From NCBI GenBank assembly GCA_902595825.1, contig CACJRP010000002.1, positions 44,819-108,818 on the forward strand: 64,000 bases of DNA, given 5' to 3'. This document shows positions 31,005 through 40,387 of the stretch, one piece after another. Within the stretch, counting starts at the first letter, position 1. Each line of letters opens with the position of its first letter. Source of the stretch: an uncultured Bacteroidota bacterium (lineage in GTDB: Bacteria; Bacteroidota; Bacteroidia; Flavobacteriales; Flavobacteriaceae). Both the position numbers and the translations under genes were made by a program. The notes under the pieces are model-generated. The model worked only from the letters and a program-made list of their open reading frames with translations, made no database searches and was not told the origin of the DNA.

Positions 31005-32309
31005 TCAACAAATTAACGGTTCGCCAAATAAATCAAACTCGGAAACTTTTATAATTTTAATTTTACAAAAATCTCCCAGCCTTAGATAAAATTTTGACGC
31101 GTCTACCAAAATTTCATTATCTACATCTGGAGAATCCATCTCAGTTCTGCAAATAAAATTTTTACCTTCAACCCTATCTACAATGCACTTAAAAATTTTA
31201 CCAATTTTTTTGTAATTCATCTGCAAGGATATCTCTGCCTGTTGAGTCATAATTTCACCTGCTCTTTTTTCTTTTTCTGCCTCAGATACATCATCAATTA
31301 AATCAAAAGCACTTGTGTTTTCTTCGTGAGAATAAGTAAAACAACCTAAACGCTCGAATCTGGTTTGTTTAAGCCAACTTTTTAATTCTATAAAATCTTC
31401 TTTTCTTTCTCCGGGATATCCAACCATAACAGTAGTTCTCAATGTAATTCCTGGCACTTTGTCTCTTATTTTACTTATTAAATCATTAATTTTTTCCTTG
31501 CTACCCCCCCTTTTCATTGACTTCAAAATATGATTCGAAATGTGTTGAATTGGCATATCAAGGTACTTACAAATTTTTTTCTCTTTTAACATAACATCTA
31601 AAATTTCCTCTGGAAAACCAGTAGGGAATGCATAATGAAGTCTAATCCATTCTATCCCATTCACTTCACATAATTTTGACAAAAGAACATCAAGCATTCG
31701 TTTATTGTAAATATCAATTCCATAATAAGTTAAGTCCTGTGCAATTAAAATTATTTCTTTAACCCCATTCTGAGCTAAGTTTTTAGCTTCAAAAATTAAC
31801 TCTTCTATAGTTTTTGATTTATGATTTCCTCGCATTAAAGGAATTGCGCAAAAGGAACAGGGTCTATCACACCCTTCAGAAATTTTTAAATAGCTATAAT
31901 GTCGGGGTGTAATTGTCTGCTTTTCTCCAAGCAAACTATATCTGTAATCAACTTCAAGTCTTTCTAATAATTGAGGTAGATCATTAGTTCCAAAATATTG
32001 ATCCACCTCTGGAATATTCTTTATTAGATCCTCCTTGTACCTTTCACTTAAACAGCCTGTTACAAATACTTTATCAATTTCACCAATTTGTTTTCTCCTC
32101 ACGTTTTTTAAAATTGTATTTATAGATTCTTCTTTAGCTTTATCAATGAAACCACATGTATTTATAACTACAATGTTCCCATCTTTCTCGCTAGATAACT
32201 CTCTACCACCATTTTTGAGATGACTAATTAACACCTCAGAATCGTAAATATTTTTTGAACACCCTAGGGTTATAACGTTAATTTTATTTTTTATCGTTTT
32301 AGTCCTCAT
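31005..32309 (-). CDS. rimO: Ribosomal protein S12 methylthiotransferase RimO
   Basis: VITLGCSKNIYDSEVL, radical-SAM ISEGCDRPCSFCAIPLMRG, C-terminal TRAM. Confidence 0.94.
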   Translation of the reverse strand: MRTKTIKNKINVITLGCSKNIYDSEVLISHLKNGGRELSSEKDGNIVVINTCGFIDKAKEESINTILKNVRRKQIGEIDKVFVTGCLSERYKEDLIKNIPEVDQYFGTNDLPQLLERLEVDYRYSLLGEKQTITPRHYSYLKISEGCDRPCSFCAIPLMRGNHKSKTIEELIFEAKNLAQNGVKEIILIAQDLTYYGIDIYNKRMLDVLLSKLCEVNGIEWIRLHYAFPTGFPEEILDVMLKEKKICKYLDMPIQHISNHILKSMKRGGSKEKINDLISKIRDKVPGITLRTTVMVGYPGERKEDFIELKSWLKQTRFERLGCFTYSHEENTSAFDLIDDVSEAEKEKRAGEIMTQQAEISLQMNYKKIGKIFKCIVDRVEGKNFICRTEMDSPDVDNEILVDASKFYLRLGDFCKIKIIKVSEFDLFGEPLIC

Positions 32310-33285
32310 TTAAATTAAATACATTTTGTAAAAAATTTAATGTTGACTTCTGAACTTTAAGATAATTTTTGTTCACAATATTGTAAGCTATCTCATGTCC
32401 CCCAGCATCTTCAAATGCGATTTCCAGCTTTAAGGAATCTTCTGTTCCTAATTGTTTAAACATCATTCTCATAGCATTAACAGATACAACATTATCCTGT
32501 TCTACTTCATTTTTATAATAAAATCCAGAAAAAGTTGGGACCATAACTTTCCTAAATACCTCTTCGTTCATTGCTGTTTCCAACAAGTTTTGCATTTCTA
32601 TAGGAGCCTCGAGACGATATTTAGTGGTCCAAAACTTTTCTTTATCTTCCCAGGTATTGGTAGTGTAATGATACTTACCCCCTTCAACAAGTCTAACTAT
32701 ATAAAGACCCCATGGTAAAGTAGCTACAAAATCAAGTGGATGGGTAATCCTTATATTTGGTGCATACATTACTAGGGCTGAAACTTGAGGGTGGTTTGCA
32801 GCAAGAGCTAGAGCAGCACTACATCCAGTAGAAGTGCACATTAAAATAACCTTCTCACCAATTATTTTACCAATAGCTAAAGCTTCGCGGGCACTGTCTA
32901 AGTATTTTTCTCCTGTATATTCAAGTAGTGGCTCATCTGAATTTAATCCATGTGCATAAAGTCTAGGTAGATAAATATTAGATTTTAATTTTTTAGCAGT
33001 ATTTATGTGTACTGGAGACCCGTCTTGTGAAGAACCTGAAAATCCATGGAGATAAACTATACTTAAATTTGTTTTTTTTGGAACTGAATCATAAAATATA
33101 ATTCTAGATTCGTTTCCTTCTTTAATATTTATGAATTTTGATTCTTTTTGATGAATCCATGACTTAACTTCATTAATACTTAACTTAATTTTAGGCAAGT
33201 CTTTAAAAATTATTGGCTTTTCAATTTTAGGACCCAAAAGAAAAATTAGAATAAAAAAACTAATAATTAAAATTATCTTTTTCAT
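32299..33285 (-). CDS. Alpha/beta hydrolase
   Basis: VYLHGFSGSSQ, LMCTSTGCSAALALA (nucleophile-elbow-like), C-terminal GGHEIAYN. Confidence 0.8.
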   Translation of the reverse strand: MKKIILIISFFILIFLLGPKIEKPIIFKDLPKIKLSINEVKSWIHQKESKFINIKEGNESRIIFYDSVPKKTNLSIVYLHGFSGSSQDGSPVHINTAKKLKSNIYLPRLYAHGLNSDEPLLEYTGEKYLDSAREALAIGKIIGEKVILMCTSTGCSAALALAANHPQVSALVMYAPNIRITHPLDFVATLPWGLYIVRLVEGGKYHYTTNTWEDKEKFWTTKYRLEAPIEMQNLLETAMNEEVFRKVMVPTFSGFYYKNEVEQDNVVSVNAMRMMFKQLGTEDSLKLEIAFEDAGGHEIAYNIVNKNYLKVQKSTLNFLQNVFNLNED

Positions 33286-34233
33286 TTAATTGAAAAAAGA
33301 ATTAACAAAGTTTTTGCTGTCAAATATCTTCATATCATCAATACCCTCCCCTATTCCAATGTATTTAATTGGAATTTGAAACTGATCACAAATTCCAATT
33401 ACAACTCCTCCTTTAGCAGTTCCATCTAGCTTTGTAATAGCTAACGAATTTACATCAGTAGATTCAATAAATTTTTTTGCTTGTTCCAGGGCGTTTTGTC
33501 CTGTTGAACCGTCTAAAACTAGGAGAATTTCGTGAGGTGCATTAGGAATAACTCTGTCCATAACTCTTTTTATTTTAGATAATTCATTCATTAAATTCAC
33601 TTTATTGTGCAATCTTCCCGCAGTATCTATTAATACTATATCGGATTTTTTTGAAATAGAAGAATTTAATGTGTCATGTACTACAGAAGCAGGATCACTA
33701 CCCATTTGTTGTTTCACAATGTCGACTTTCGCTCTTTTAGCCCAAACTTCCAATTGATCAATTGCTCCGGCTCTGAATGTGTCAGCAGCACCTATTATGA
33801 CCGATTTGCCAGCATTTCTAAATTTATTAGCCAATTTCCCAATGGTTGTAGTTTTTCCAACTCCATTAACTCCGACAATCATAATTACATATGGATCTTT
33901 ATTTGAAATTTTAACTTCCTTAAAGTCGAGATTAGATACGTCTAGAATTTTTATAATTTCATCTTTCAAGATTTTGTTTAAATCTTGCGTGTTGATATAC
34001 TTGTCTCTAGCAACTCTTTGTTCAAGTTTGTCAATTATTTTAATTGTAGTTGAAACTCCCACATCAGCGCTAATAAAAATTTCTTCTAGTTCATCGAGAA
34101 AACTCTCGTCTACTTTTGATTTACCAGCAATTGATTTTTTAATTTTTGAAAAAAAAGACTTTTTAGACTTATCAAGACCCTTATCAATTTTTTTCTCACT
34201 TTGACTTGAAAATAACTTTTTAAAGAAGTTCAT
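33286..34233 (-). CDS. ftsY: Signal recognition particle receptor FtsY
   Basis: GVNGVGKTTTIGKLA, GAADTFRAGAIDQLEVW, DTAGRLHN, TKLDGTAKGG. Confidence 0.97.
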   Translation of the reverse strand: MNFFKKLFSSQSEKKIDKGLDKSKKSFFSKIKKSIAGKSKVDESFLDELEEIFISADVGVSTTIKIIDKLEQRVARDKYINTQDLNKILKDEIIKILDVSNLDFKEVKISNKDPYVIMIVGVNGVGKTTTIGKLANKFRNAGKSVIIGAADTFRAGAIDQLEVWAKRAKVDIVKQQMGSDPASVVHDTLNSSISKKSDIVLIDTAGRLHNKVNLMNELSKIKRVMDRVIPNAPHEILLVLDGSTGQNALEQAKKFIESTDVNSLAITKLDGTAKGGVVIGICDQFQIPIKYIGIGEGIDDMKIFDSKNFVNSFFN

Positions 34234-34285
34234 TGCATATAAAACTTCCTGTAAAATTAAGCTTAATAATTATAAGTAAAAAAGA

Positions 34286-34438
34286 TTATTTTCTGTTAAA
34301 CCAATCGTTGGTCATATCCGGAGGTATAATACTTTCAGTAAATGAATAAAAATTTGAATCCCTTTTTTTGGTCATTTTTATGACTTTAGTAAGTTTTTTC
34401 GAACCGGTTTGTAACGATGCTACCGCTTTTTTTGCCAT
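34286..34438 (-). CDS. DUF4295 family small basic protein (50 aa)
   Basis: Absent from the ORF track (too short). Hand translation MAKKAVASLQTGSKKLTKVIKMTKKRDSNFYSFTESIIPPDMTNDWFNRK*; matches the Bacteroidota DUF4295 pattern next to rpmG/ftsY. Confidence 0.85.
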   Translation of the reverse strand: MAKKAVASLQTGSKKLTKVIKMTKKRDSNFYSFTESIIPPDMTNDWFNRK

Positions 34439-34440
34439 AA

Positions 34441-34623
34441 TTATTTGATTTCTTTGTGTAAAGTCATTTTTTTAAGAATAGGATTAAATTTTTTAAATTC
34501 TAAACGATCAGGTGAATTTTTCTTATTCTTAGTTGTTACATATCTAGAAGTACCAGGTAAACCTGAGTCTTTGTGTTCGGTACATTCTAATATAACCTGA
34601 ATTCTGTTCCCTTTTTTTGCCAT
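34441..34623 (-). CDS. rpmG: 50S ribosomal protein L33
   Basis: [48 protein letters not shown]. Confidence 0.96.
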   Translation of the reverse strand: MAKKGNRIQVILECTEHKDSGLPGTSRYVTTKNKKNSPDRLEFKKFNPILKKMTLHKEIK

Positions 34624-34625
34624 TA

Positions 34626-34859
34626 CTAATCTTTAATTAGATTTTTATTTTTTCTTAATACTTCAGTAATACCTTTTTTATTAATAGTTTTTAAAACTGA
34701 TGTGGTCACTTTTAAAGTAACCCATTTGTTTTGATCAGGAATAAAAAACCTTTTTTTAACCAGGTTTATATCAAATCTTCTCCTAGTCTTATTTACAGCC
34801 TTGGAAACATTGTTTCCAAACATAACTCTCTTTCCCGAAATTTGACAAATTTTAGACAT
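34626..34859 (-). CDS. rpmB: 50S ribosomal protein L28
   Basis: [33 protein letters not shown]. Confidence 0.96.
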   Translation of the reverse strand: MSKICQISGKRVMFGNNVSKAVNKTRRRFDINLVKKRFFIPDQNKWVTLKVTTSVLKTINKKGITEVLRKNKNLIKD

Positions 34860-34877
34860 TTATATCTGTTAGATTTG

Positions 34878-34907
34878 CAAATTTAGGTTTTTTTAACAAG
34901 TTTCAAA
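34878..34907 (-). promoter_or_regulatory. Bacteroidota-type promoter of the rpmB-rpmG-DUF4295-ftsY cluster (TTTG-N18-TAAATTTG)
   Basis: On the minus strand: TTTG (34904-34907) and TAAATTTG (34878-34885), 18-bp spacer, just upstream of rpmB. Confidence 0.6.
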
Positions 34908-34913
34908 ACTTGT
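34896..34913. promoter_or_regulatory. Palindrome ACAAGTTT-CA-AAACTTGT overlapping the -33 element of rpmB
   Basis: Perfect 8+8 inverted repeat around a 2-bp centre. Confidence 0.5.
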
Positions 34914-35032
34914 AGCTTATTAAGATTTTAATTTGATTTAAAAATTAGATTATAAAGATGAAATTTTAAATATCTAATTTTTATGAATTTAATTGGCAAC
35001 AAAATTATTTATTTGTTAAAAATTGTGTTGTT

Positions 35033-35065
35033 TTTGCAAAAAAAAAATAAAAATATTTATTTTTG
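35033..35065 (+). promoter_or_regulatory. Bacteroidota-type promoter (TTTG-N21-TATTTTTG) of the 35090 ORF
   Basis: TTTG at 35033-35036 and TATTTTTG at 35058-35065, 25 bp before the ATG. Confidence 0.5.
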
Positions 35066-35089
35066 ACATGTAAACTTATGATATAAAAA

Positions 35090-35551
35090 ATGATAACAAA
35101 ACAACAAGTACTTGACGCACAACAGACTTGGGGATCTGGTGTAGTCAAAATTGGTTCTCTTCGAGATAATCGATCAGAATGCGAAGAATATACAATTGAT
35201 TTTCTTGATGAGCTTTACGCATTTGATTCCAGCAGTGTGTTATTTAAACCAACTAAATGTGCGGCTCAGCAATTTAGACCTTCCAAGGCAGAAGCTTTAT
35301 CTTATTTCATTTCAGGTGAAGATAGAGCATGCGATGAGGACAAAGGTTTTGCAATTAATCCTTGGACCAATGTTAGATTTGAAAATGCAGGAATGATACT
35401 CGAAGAAAATAGAGCGATTTCTATGGGAAATTATTTTTTTACAGATCTTGATGGCAACGAAGCCAAAGTTGAATATACTTTTGGGTATAAACTAATTGAT
35501 GGTGCTTTGAAAATTGATTTGCATCACTCATCGTTTCCATATACTGGCTGA
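35090..35551 (+). CDS. Conserved hypothetical protein, probable NTF2/SnoaL-like fold
   Basis: 153 aa; VLFKPTK...SYFISGEDRACDEDKGFAINPWTNVRFEN...AISMGNYFFTDLDGNEAKVEYTFGYK...IDLHHSSFPY; fold suggested by beta-rich C-terminus, not proven. Confidence 0.6.
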   Translation: MITKQQVLDAQQTWGSGVVKIGSLRDNRSECEEYTIDFLDELYAFDSSSVLFKPTKCAAQQFRPSKAEALSYFISGEDRACDEDKGFAINPWTNVRFENAGMILEENRAISMGNYFFTDLDGNEAKVEYTFGYKLIDGALKIDLHHSSFPYTG

Positions 35552-35640
35552 CTTTTTGGTTTAAATAATTTAATTTCTAAGCATTTATAAGTATTTGATT
35601 AAAAGTAAACTTGGAGTTTTGATTAGTGACCAATATTGAA

Positions 35641-36885
35641 TTATAGTTTTTGAATGCTCTTAAGGAGCATCTCAAAAACTTTATTTACAGTTTTTAAAAT
35701 AATTCTTTCTCTGTGATTACCAAAATTGAATTTTTCAGTTATGATTTTATCTTTTTTGGATATTGAAATATAAACAGTGCCGATTTTTTCTTTTGAGTCA
35801 CCAAGAGTCGGACCTGCAATACCAGTTGTTGAAACACCATAGGTAGAGTTGAATCTCACTCGTACTTTTGAGGCCATCTCCATAGACACCTTTTTGCTAA
35901 CAACAGAATGAGTTTTTATAATTTGATCATCAACTCCTAAAATTTCTTTTTTGATAGAGCTGTTGTACGCTATAATACTTCCCAAAAAATAGTCAGACGA
36001 TCCAGGAATTTTGGTAAGTCTCGATCCAATTTCGCCCCCTGTGCAACTTTCTGCAATTGCCAAAGTAATATTATTTTTTTTAAATAAATTTTGAATTTGT
36101 TTTTCAATCGGTGCATCTTCTTCATAACCAACAAATATATCTTTTATTAGTGGTAATAATTTTGCTATGTAATTATCTATTTTTGCATTAATTTGCTTTT
36201 CATTTGTTCCTTTCGACGATAGCCTCAATCTAACTCTTCCTAAATTGGGTAAATAAGCAAATTTTATATCTTTAGGTAATTTTTTTTCCCAAGACTCAAT
36301 TCTTTGAGCAATATGGCTTTCACCTAGCCCATAAGTTAATAATGTTTTATTTACTATGTGAGATTTAGAATGTTTTCTAAGTTTAGGTATAACTTTTTCA
36401 TTCATTAAATGCTTCATTTCAAAAGGAACTCCTGGAAGTGAAACCACATTTTTTTTGTTTTTCATAAACCACATCCCAGAGGCTGTACCATAATCATTAA
36501 TTAAAATTTTAGCTTTAGAAGGCAGTAAAGCTTGTTTTTTATTTAATTCATTAATGGGTTTTTTAACGTAATCTTTAAATATTTTTGTTATATGTTCTAA
36601 TACAACAGCGTTTGTAACTAGTTTATCATTGAAGAATTCACATAGTGCGATTTTTGTTTTATCATCATTAGTTGGGCCTAAACCTCCAGTAATAACAACT
36701 AAGTCCGATTTTTCCATAGCATTCTCTAGTGAGTTTTTTATATTTTCAATATTATCTGAAATAGATGTTACTTGTAAAACTTCAATCCCGATTTTACTTA
36801 ATTCTTGTGATAGGAATGTCGCATTGGTATTGACAACTTGACCAATTAAAATCTCATCCCCTATACAAATAATTTCAGCTAGCAT
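35641..36885 (-). CDS. cinA: CinA family protein (competence/damage-inducible, nicotinamide-nucleotide amidohydrolase)
   Basis: AEIICIGDEILIGQVVNTNA, VVITGGLGPTNDD, AESCTGGEIGSRLTKIPGSSDYF. Confidence 0.94.
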   Translation of the reverse strand: MLAEIICIGDEILIGQVVNTNATFLSQELSKIGIEVLQVTSISDNIENIKNSLENAMEKSDLVVITGGLGPTNDDKTKIALCEFFNDKLVTNAVVLEHITKIFKDYVKKPINELNKKQALLPSKAKILINDYGTASGMWFMKNKKNVVSLPGVPFEMKHLMNEKVIPKLRKHSKSHIVNKTLLTYGLGESHIAQRIESWEKKLPKDIKFAYLPNLGRVRLRLSSKGTNEKQINAKIDNYIAKLLPLIKDIFVGYEEDAPIEKQIQNLFKKNNITLAIAESCTGGEIGSRLTKIPGSSDYFLGSIIAYNSSIKKEILGVDDQIIKTHSVVSKKVSMEMASKVRVRFNSTYGVSTTGIAGPTLGDSKEKIGTVYISISKKDKIITEKFNFGNHRERIILKTVNKVFEMLLKSIQKL

Positions 36886-36891
36886 TAAAAT

Positions 36892-37503
36892 TTAACTTAC
36901 ATTAATATCCAATAGTTCTTTGCCCTCCAAAAATCCTCTCAAATTGTCCTCAAAACTAACTAATCCAACCCCAGCTGGAGTTCCTGTAAAAATCAAATCA
37001 CCAATTTTGAGTGTAAAAAACTTTGATATTTCTTCGATTAATTCATCAATTGGCCAAATCATATTTTTTGTATTGTCATTTTGTACGGTATTCCCATTTT
37101 TTAAGAGGTGGAAATTTAAATTTGAAATTGGTGGTAAGTCATTTTTATTCAAAAAATTTCCAACAAGGGTGGATCCATCAAAACCCTTGCTCTTTTCCCA
37201 TGGATGTCCTTTTTCTCTTAACTTTTTTTGAAGATCTCTGGCCGTGAAATCAATTCCTACGGTAATTTCGTCATAGTATTGATTTGAATATTTTCGTTCA
37301 ATATACCTACCTGGCTTTTTAATTTTTATTACCACTTCTAATTCATAATGAATCTCTTTCGAAAAGTTTGGAATAAAAAAAGATCTACCTTTTGAAATCA
37401 AGGCAGTATCAGGTTTTAAAAAAATTAACGGTTCTTTAGATTTAACATTAGAAAGTTCTTTAATGTGTTCTAAATAATTTTGTCCAACACAGATAATTTT
37501 CAT
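36892..37503 (-). CDS. Fumarylacetoacetate hydrolase family protein
   Basis: PLIFLKPDTALI, HYELEVVIKI, IGDLIFTGTPAGVG. Confidence 0.9.
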   Translation of the reverse strand: MKIICVGQNYLEHIKELSNVKSKEPLIFLKPDTALISKGRSFFIPNFSKEIHYELEVVIKIKKPGRYIERKYSNQYYDEITVGIDFTARDLQKKLREKGHPWEKSKGFDGSTLVGNFLNKNDLPPISNLNFHLLKNGNTVQNDNTKNMIWPIDELIEEISKFFTLKIGDLIFTGTPAGVGLVSFEDNLRGFLEGKELLDINVS

Positions 37504-38273
37504 TATTTATTATTCATTTTTTTTAGTTTCAATGAGGTAAGGACCTTTTTCGTATAAAGTGGAAAATCGGCATTCAAAATCCAGCCAAAATAACCTGGCT
37601 CGTTTTCAAGCACCTCTTCTACTGATTTACCTTTATGTTTTCCAAATGAAAATATTGGAATATTCTTTTTGTCCCTGACTATAAAGCCTGCGAGATCAAT
37701 AAATTTTTTGTGAGTTGAGAATTCGCTTAAAAATTTGACAGTGTTTTTAAGGTCTTTGTAGAAATCTAATTGAGCTAAAAGAATGTCGCAAGTAGCCTCA
37801 GCATCAGATATAGCTGAATGAGCATTTTTCATTTCTTCATTACAATAAAATTTATATGCTGCCTCTAAGGTTCTTTTCTCCATTTTGTGAAAAATAGTCT
37901 GGACATCGATTGTTTTAAATTTTCCTATATCAAATTCGATTTCTGATCTTAAAAATTCTTCCACTATGAGAGGAATGTCAAATCTATCAGAATTAAATCC
38001 AGCTAAATCACAGTTTTGTAAAAAATTTTTGACCTCTGGTGCTATCTGCTTGAAAGTAGGGGATTTTTCAACCATAATGTCAGTGATGCCATGGATTTCT
38101 GTCGCCTCTGAAGGAATTTTTACTAGAGGATTTACTCTCCAAGACTTACTTTCTCTTTTACCCTCAGGATATAATTTTACTATCCCAATCTCTACAATTC
38201 TGTCCTTAACTATATTAACTCCAGTTGTTTCAAGATCAAAAAAACATAATGGTTTATCTAATGCAAGTTTCAT
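37503..38273 (-). CDS. 3'-5' exonuclease, DnaQ/DEDD family
   Basis: LCFFDLETTGVNIVKDRIVEIG, GFNSDRFDIPLI, AHSAISDAEAT. Confidence 0.9.
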   Translation of the reverse strand: MKLALDKPLCFFDLETTGVNIVKDRIVEIGIVKLYPEGKRESKSWRVNPLVKIPSEATEIHGITDIMVEKSPTFKQIAPEVKNFLQNCDLAGFNSDRFDIPLIVEEFLRSEIEFDIGKFKTIDVQTIFHKMEKRTLEAAYKFYCNEEMKNAHSAISDAEATCDILLAQLDFYKDLKNTVKFLSEFSTHKKFIDLAGFIVRDKKNIPIFSFGKHKGKSVEEVLENEPGYFGWILNADFPLYTKKVLTSLKLKKMNNK

Positions 38274-38279
38274 TAAAGA

Positions 38280-39671
38280 TCAACTTAATTTTGTATTTGC
38301 TTTCCAGCTTTCAAGATAATCTGCAACATACTTTACAAAGTTACCTCCAACTGCTCCGTTTATTATTCGGTGATCATAGCTATGGGTTAGAATAATTTTT
38401 CTCCTTATTCCTAAAAAATCTCCATTAGAGGTTTCAATTACAGCAGGCATTTTTCTAATTACACCAAAAGCAATAATGCCTACTTGAGGTTGATTAATTA
38501 TTGGTGTACCCATAATTGAACCAAAATTTCCAATATTAGTTACAGTATATGTTCCATCCTTCGTGTCATCGGGTTGAAGTTGATTTCGTCTCGCTCTGGT
38601 TGAAAGATTATTTACTGATTTAGCTAGACCTGCCAAATTTAAATGGTTTGCATCCTTAATAACCGGGACGATTAAATTTCCTCCTTCTAATGCAGTCGCC
38701 ATTCCTATATTTATTCTTTTTTTTGTAATTATTTTATCATTTTCAATACTGCTATTTAAAATAGGAAAGTCCGATAATGCTCTTATCACGGCGGATATGA
38801 AAATTGGAGTTAAAGTTAACTTGGTATTAAATGTATTTAAAAATTCATTTTTGTTTTTAGAGTACCAGTTCCACAATTCAGTGACATCGGCTTCCACAAA
38901 AGACTGAACGTGTACAGATTTTTTGTAACTATGAATCATATGATCAGAAGTGATTTTTTGAATCCTTGTCATTTCTGAAATTATTTCATTCTCTATACCA
39001 ACGTCAATTATTTTTTTAGGTTGATTTGAATCGTTCTTTGGAATTTTATTTTTATTTTCATCTCTAGAAGATATAAAACTTAGAATATCATTTTTTGTAA
39101 TTCTACCTTTCTCTCCGGTTCCATCTATATGTAACAATTCGTTGTCTGAAACACCCTCTTTTTTTGCGATATTTCTAACTAATGGTGATAGGTATTTTGA
39201 TGAAAGTTTGTCGTCAATTTCATTTTCATCTGTCTCAACTTTTTCCGTAAACAAAGGTTCCTCTACAACATCAAGGATTTCTTTGGGTACAGTAATTTCC
39301 TTAGATTCACTAACTTCAATAATCTCCGATTTGTCTTCTACGATAGTGTCTGTTTTGTCTTCTTCGATAGTTTCATTAGCTTTTTCGATTTTATTTATTT
39401 CTAAATCCTCATTGTTAGCAACCTGACTATTTTCCGAATCAATTATCGCAATTACTTCTCCAACCTTAATTACATCGTTTACTTTAAACTTTTTCTCGAC
39501 TAAAATACCTGACACTTCTGAAGGAATGTCTGAATCAACTTTATCGGTAGAGACCTCTACAATTGATTCATCTGTTTCAATTTTATCACCAACATCCTTA
39601 AGCCATGAAGTCAAAGTTGCCTCATTAACACTCTCACCCATTGATGGTAATTTTACATAGAGCTTACCCAT
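38280..39671 (-). CDS. Dihydrolipoamide acyltransferase (2-oxo acid dehydrogenase E2 component)
   Basis: Lipoyl domain (VEVSTDKVDSDIPSEVSG), peripheral-subunit-binding domain, catalytic HSYDHRIINGAVGG. Confidence 0.92.
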   Translation of the reverse strand: MGKLYVKLPSMGESVNEATLTSWLKDVGDKIETDESIVEVSTDKVDSDIPSEVSGILVEKKFKVNDVIKVGEVIAIIDSENSQVANNEDLEINKIEKANETIEEDKTDTIVEDKSEIIEVSESKEITVPKEILDVVEEPLFTEKVETDENEIDDKLSSKYLSPLVRNIAKKEGVSDNELLHIDGTGEKGRITKNDILSFISSRDENKNKIPKNDSNQPKKIIDVGIENEIISEMTRIQKITSDHMIHSYKKSVHVQSFVEADVTELWNWYSKNKNEFLNTFNTKLTLTPIFISAVIRALSDFPILNSSIENDKIITKKRINIGMATALEGGNLIVPVIKDANHLNLAGLAKSVNNLSTRARRNQLQPDDTKDGTYTVTNIGNFGSIMGTPIINQPQVGIIAFGVIRKMPAVIETSNGDFLGIRRKIILTHSYDHRIINGAVGGNFVKYVADYLESWKANTKLS

Positions 39672-39723
39672 TATTTATGTGAAGAATAATATTTAGGACA
39701 AATTTACAAAATATTGATTAGTT

Positions 39724-40335
39724 CTATACTGAACTATTATATGGTATTCTTTTTAAAATACTCCTTCCTAAAGTTACCTCATCAGTATATTCAAGTTCAT
39801 CTCCTACAGGAATGCCACGGGCAATTGTGGAAATTTTAATATCAAAACTTAATAAATTTTTATTGATGTAAAAGATTGTCGTATCCCCTTCCATAGTAGC
39901 ACTAAGAGCAAAAATAATCTCTTTGATTTTACCTGCTTTTATTCTTTCTATTAGTGAATCAATTTTAAGATCTGCTGGACCAACTCCGTCAATTGGTGAA
40001 ATTAACCCATTTAGAACATGATACCTACCCTTGAATTGAGAAGTATTCTCAATGGCCATCACATCTCTTATATCTTCTACTACGCATAATTCGCCATTTT
40101 CCCTATTCGGATTTAAACAAATCTCACAGGTTTCATTATCCGATATATTATAACATTCACTACAAAAATTTATATTTTTTCTAAGATTTTTGATAGAATC
40201 TGCAAGAGAATCTATTTTTTCTTCAGGTTGTTTTAACATATGTAAAGCCAGCCTTAAAGCAGTTCTTTTTCCTATACCAGGGAGTTGAGAAATCTCAATT
40301 ACTGCATTTTCTAAAATTTTCGATGGAAAATCCAT
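39724..40335 (-). CDS. recR: Recombination mediator RecR
   Basis: [34 protein letters not shown] zinc finger, Toprim region [12 protein letters not shown]. Confidence 0.95.
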   Translation of the reverse strand: MDFPSKILENAVIEISQLPGIGKRTALRLALHMLKQPEEKIDSLADSIKNLRKNINFCSECYNISDNETCEICLNPNRENGELCVVEDIRDVMAIENTSQFKGRYHVLNGLISPIDGVGPADLKIDSLIERIKAGKIKEIIFALSATMEGDTTIFYINKNLLSFDIKISTIARGIPVGDELEYTDEVTLGRSILKRIPYNSSV

Positions 40336-40387
40336 ATCATAGGTTTTTTGCAGCAACAATTTATATAAATATTTTAATTTTGATTAA

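Noticed and set aside
34256-34267. ATTAAGCTTAAT palindrome between DUF4295 and ftsY
   Set aside because: Short AT-rich palindrome; expected by chance in sequence this AT-rich and no terminator-like T run
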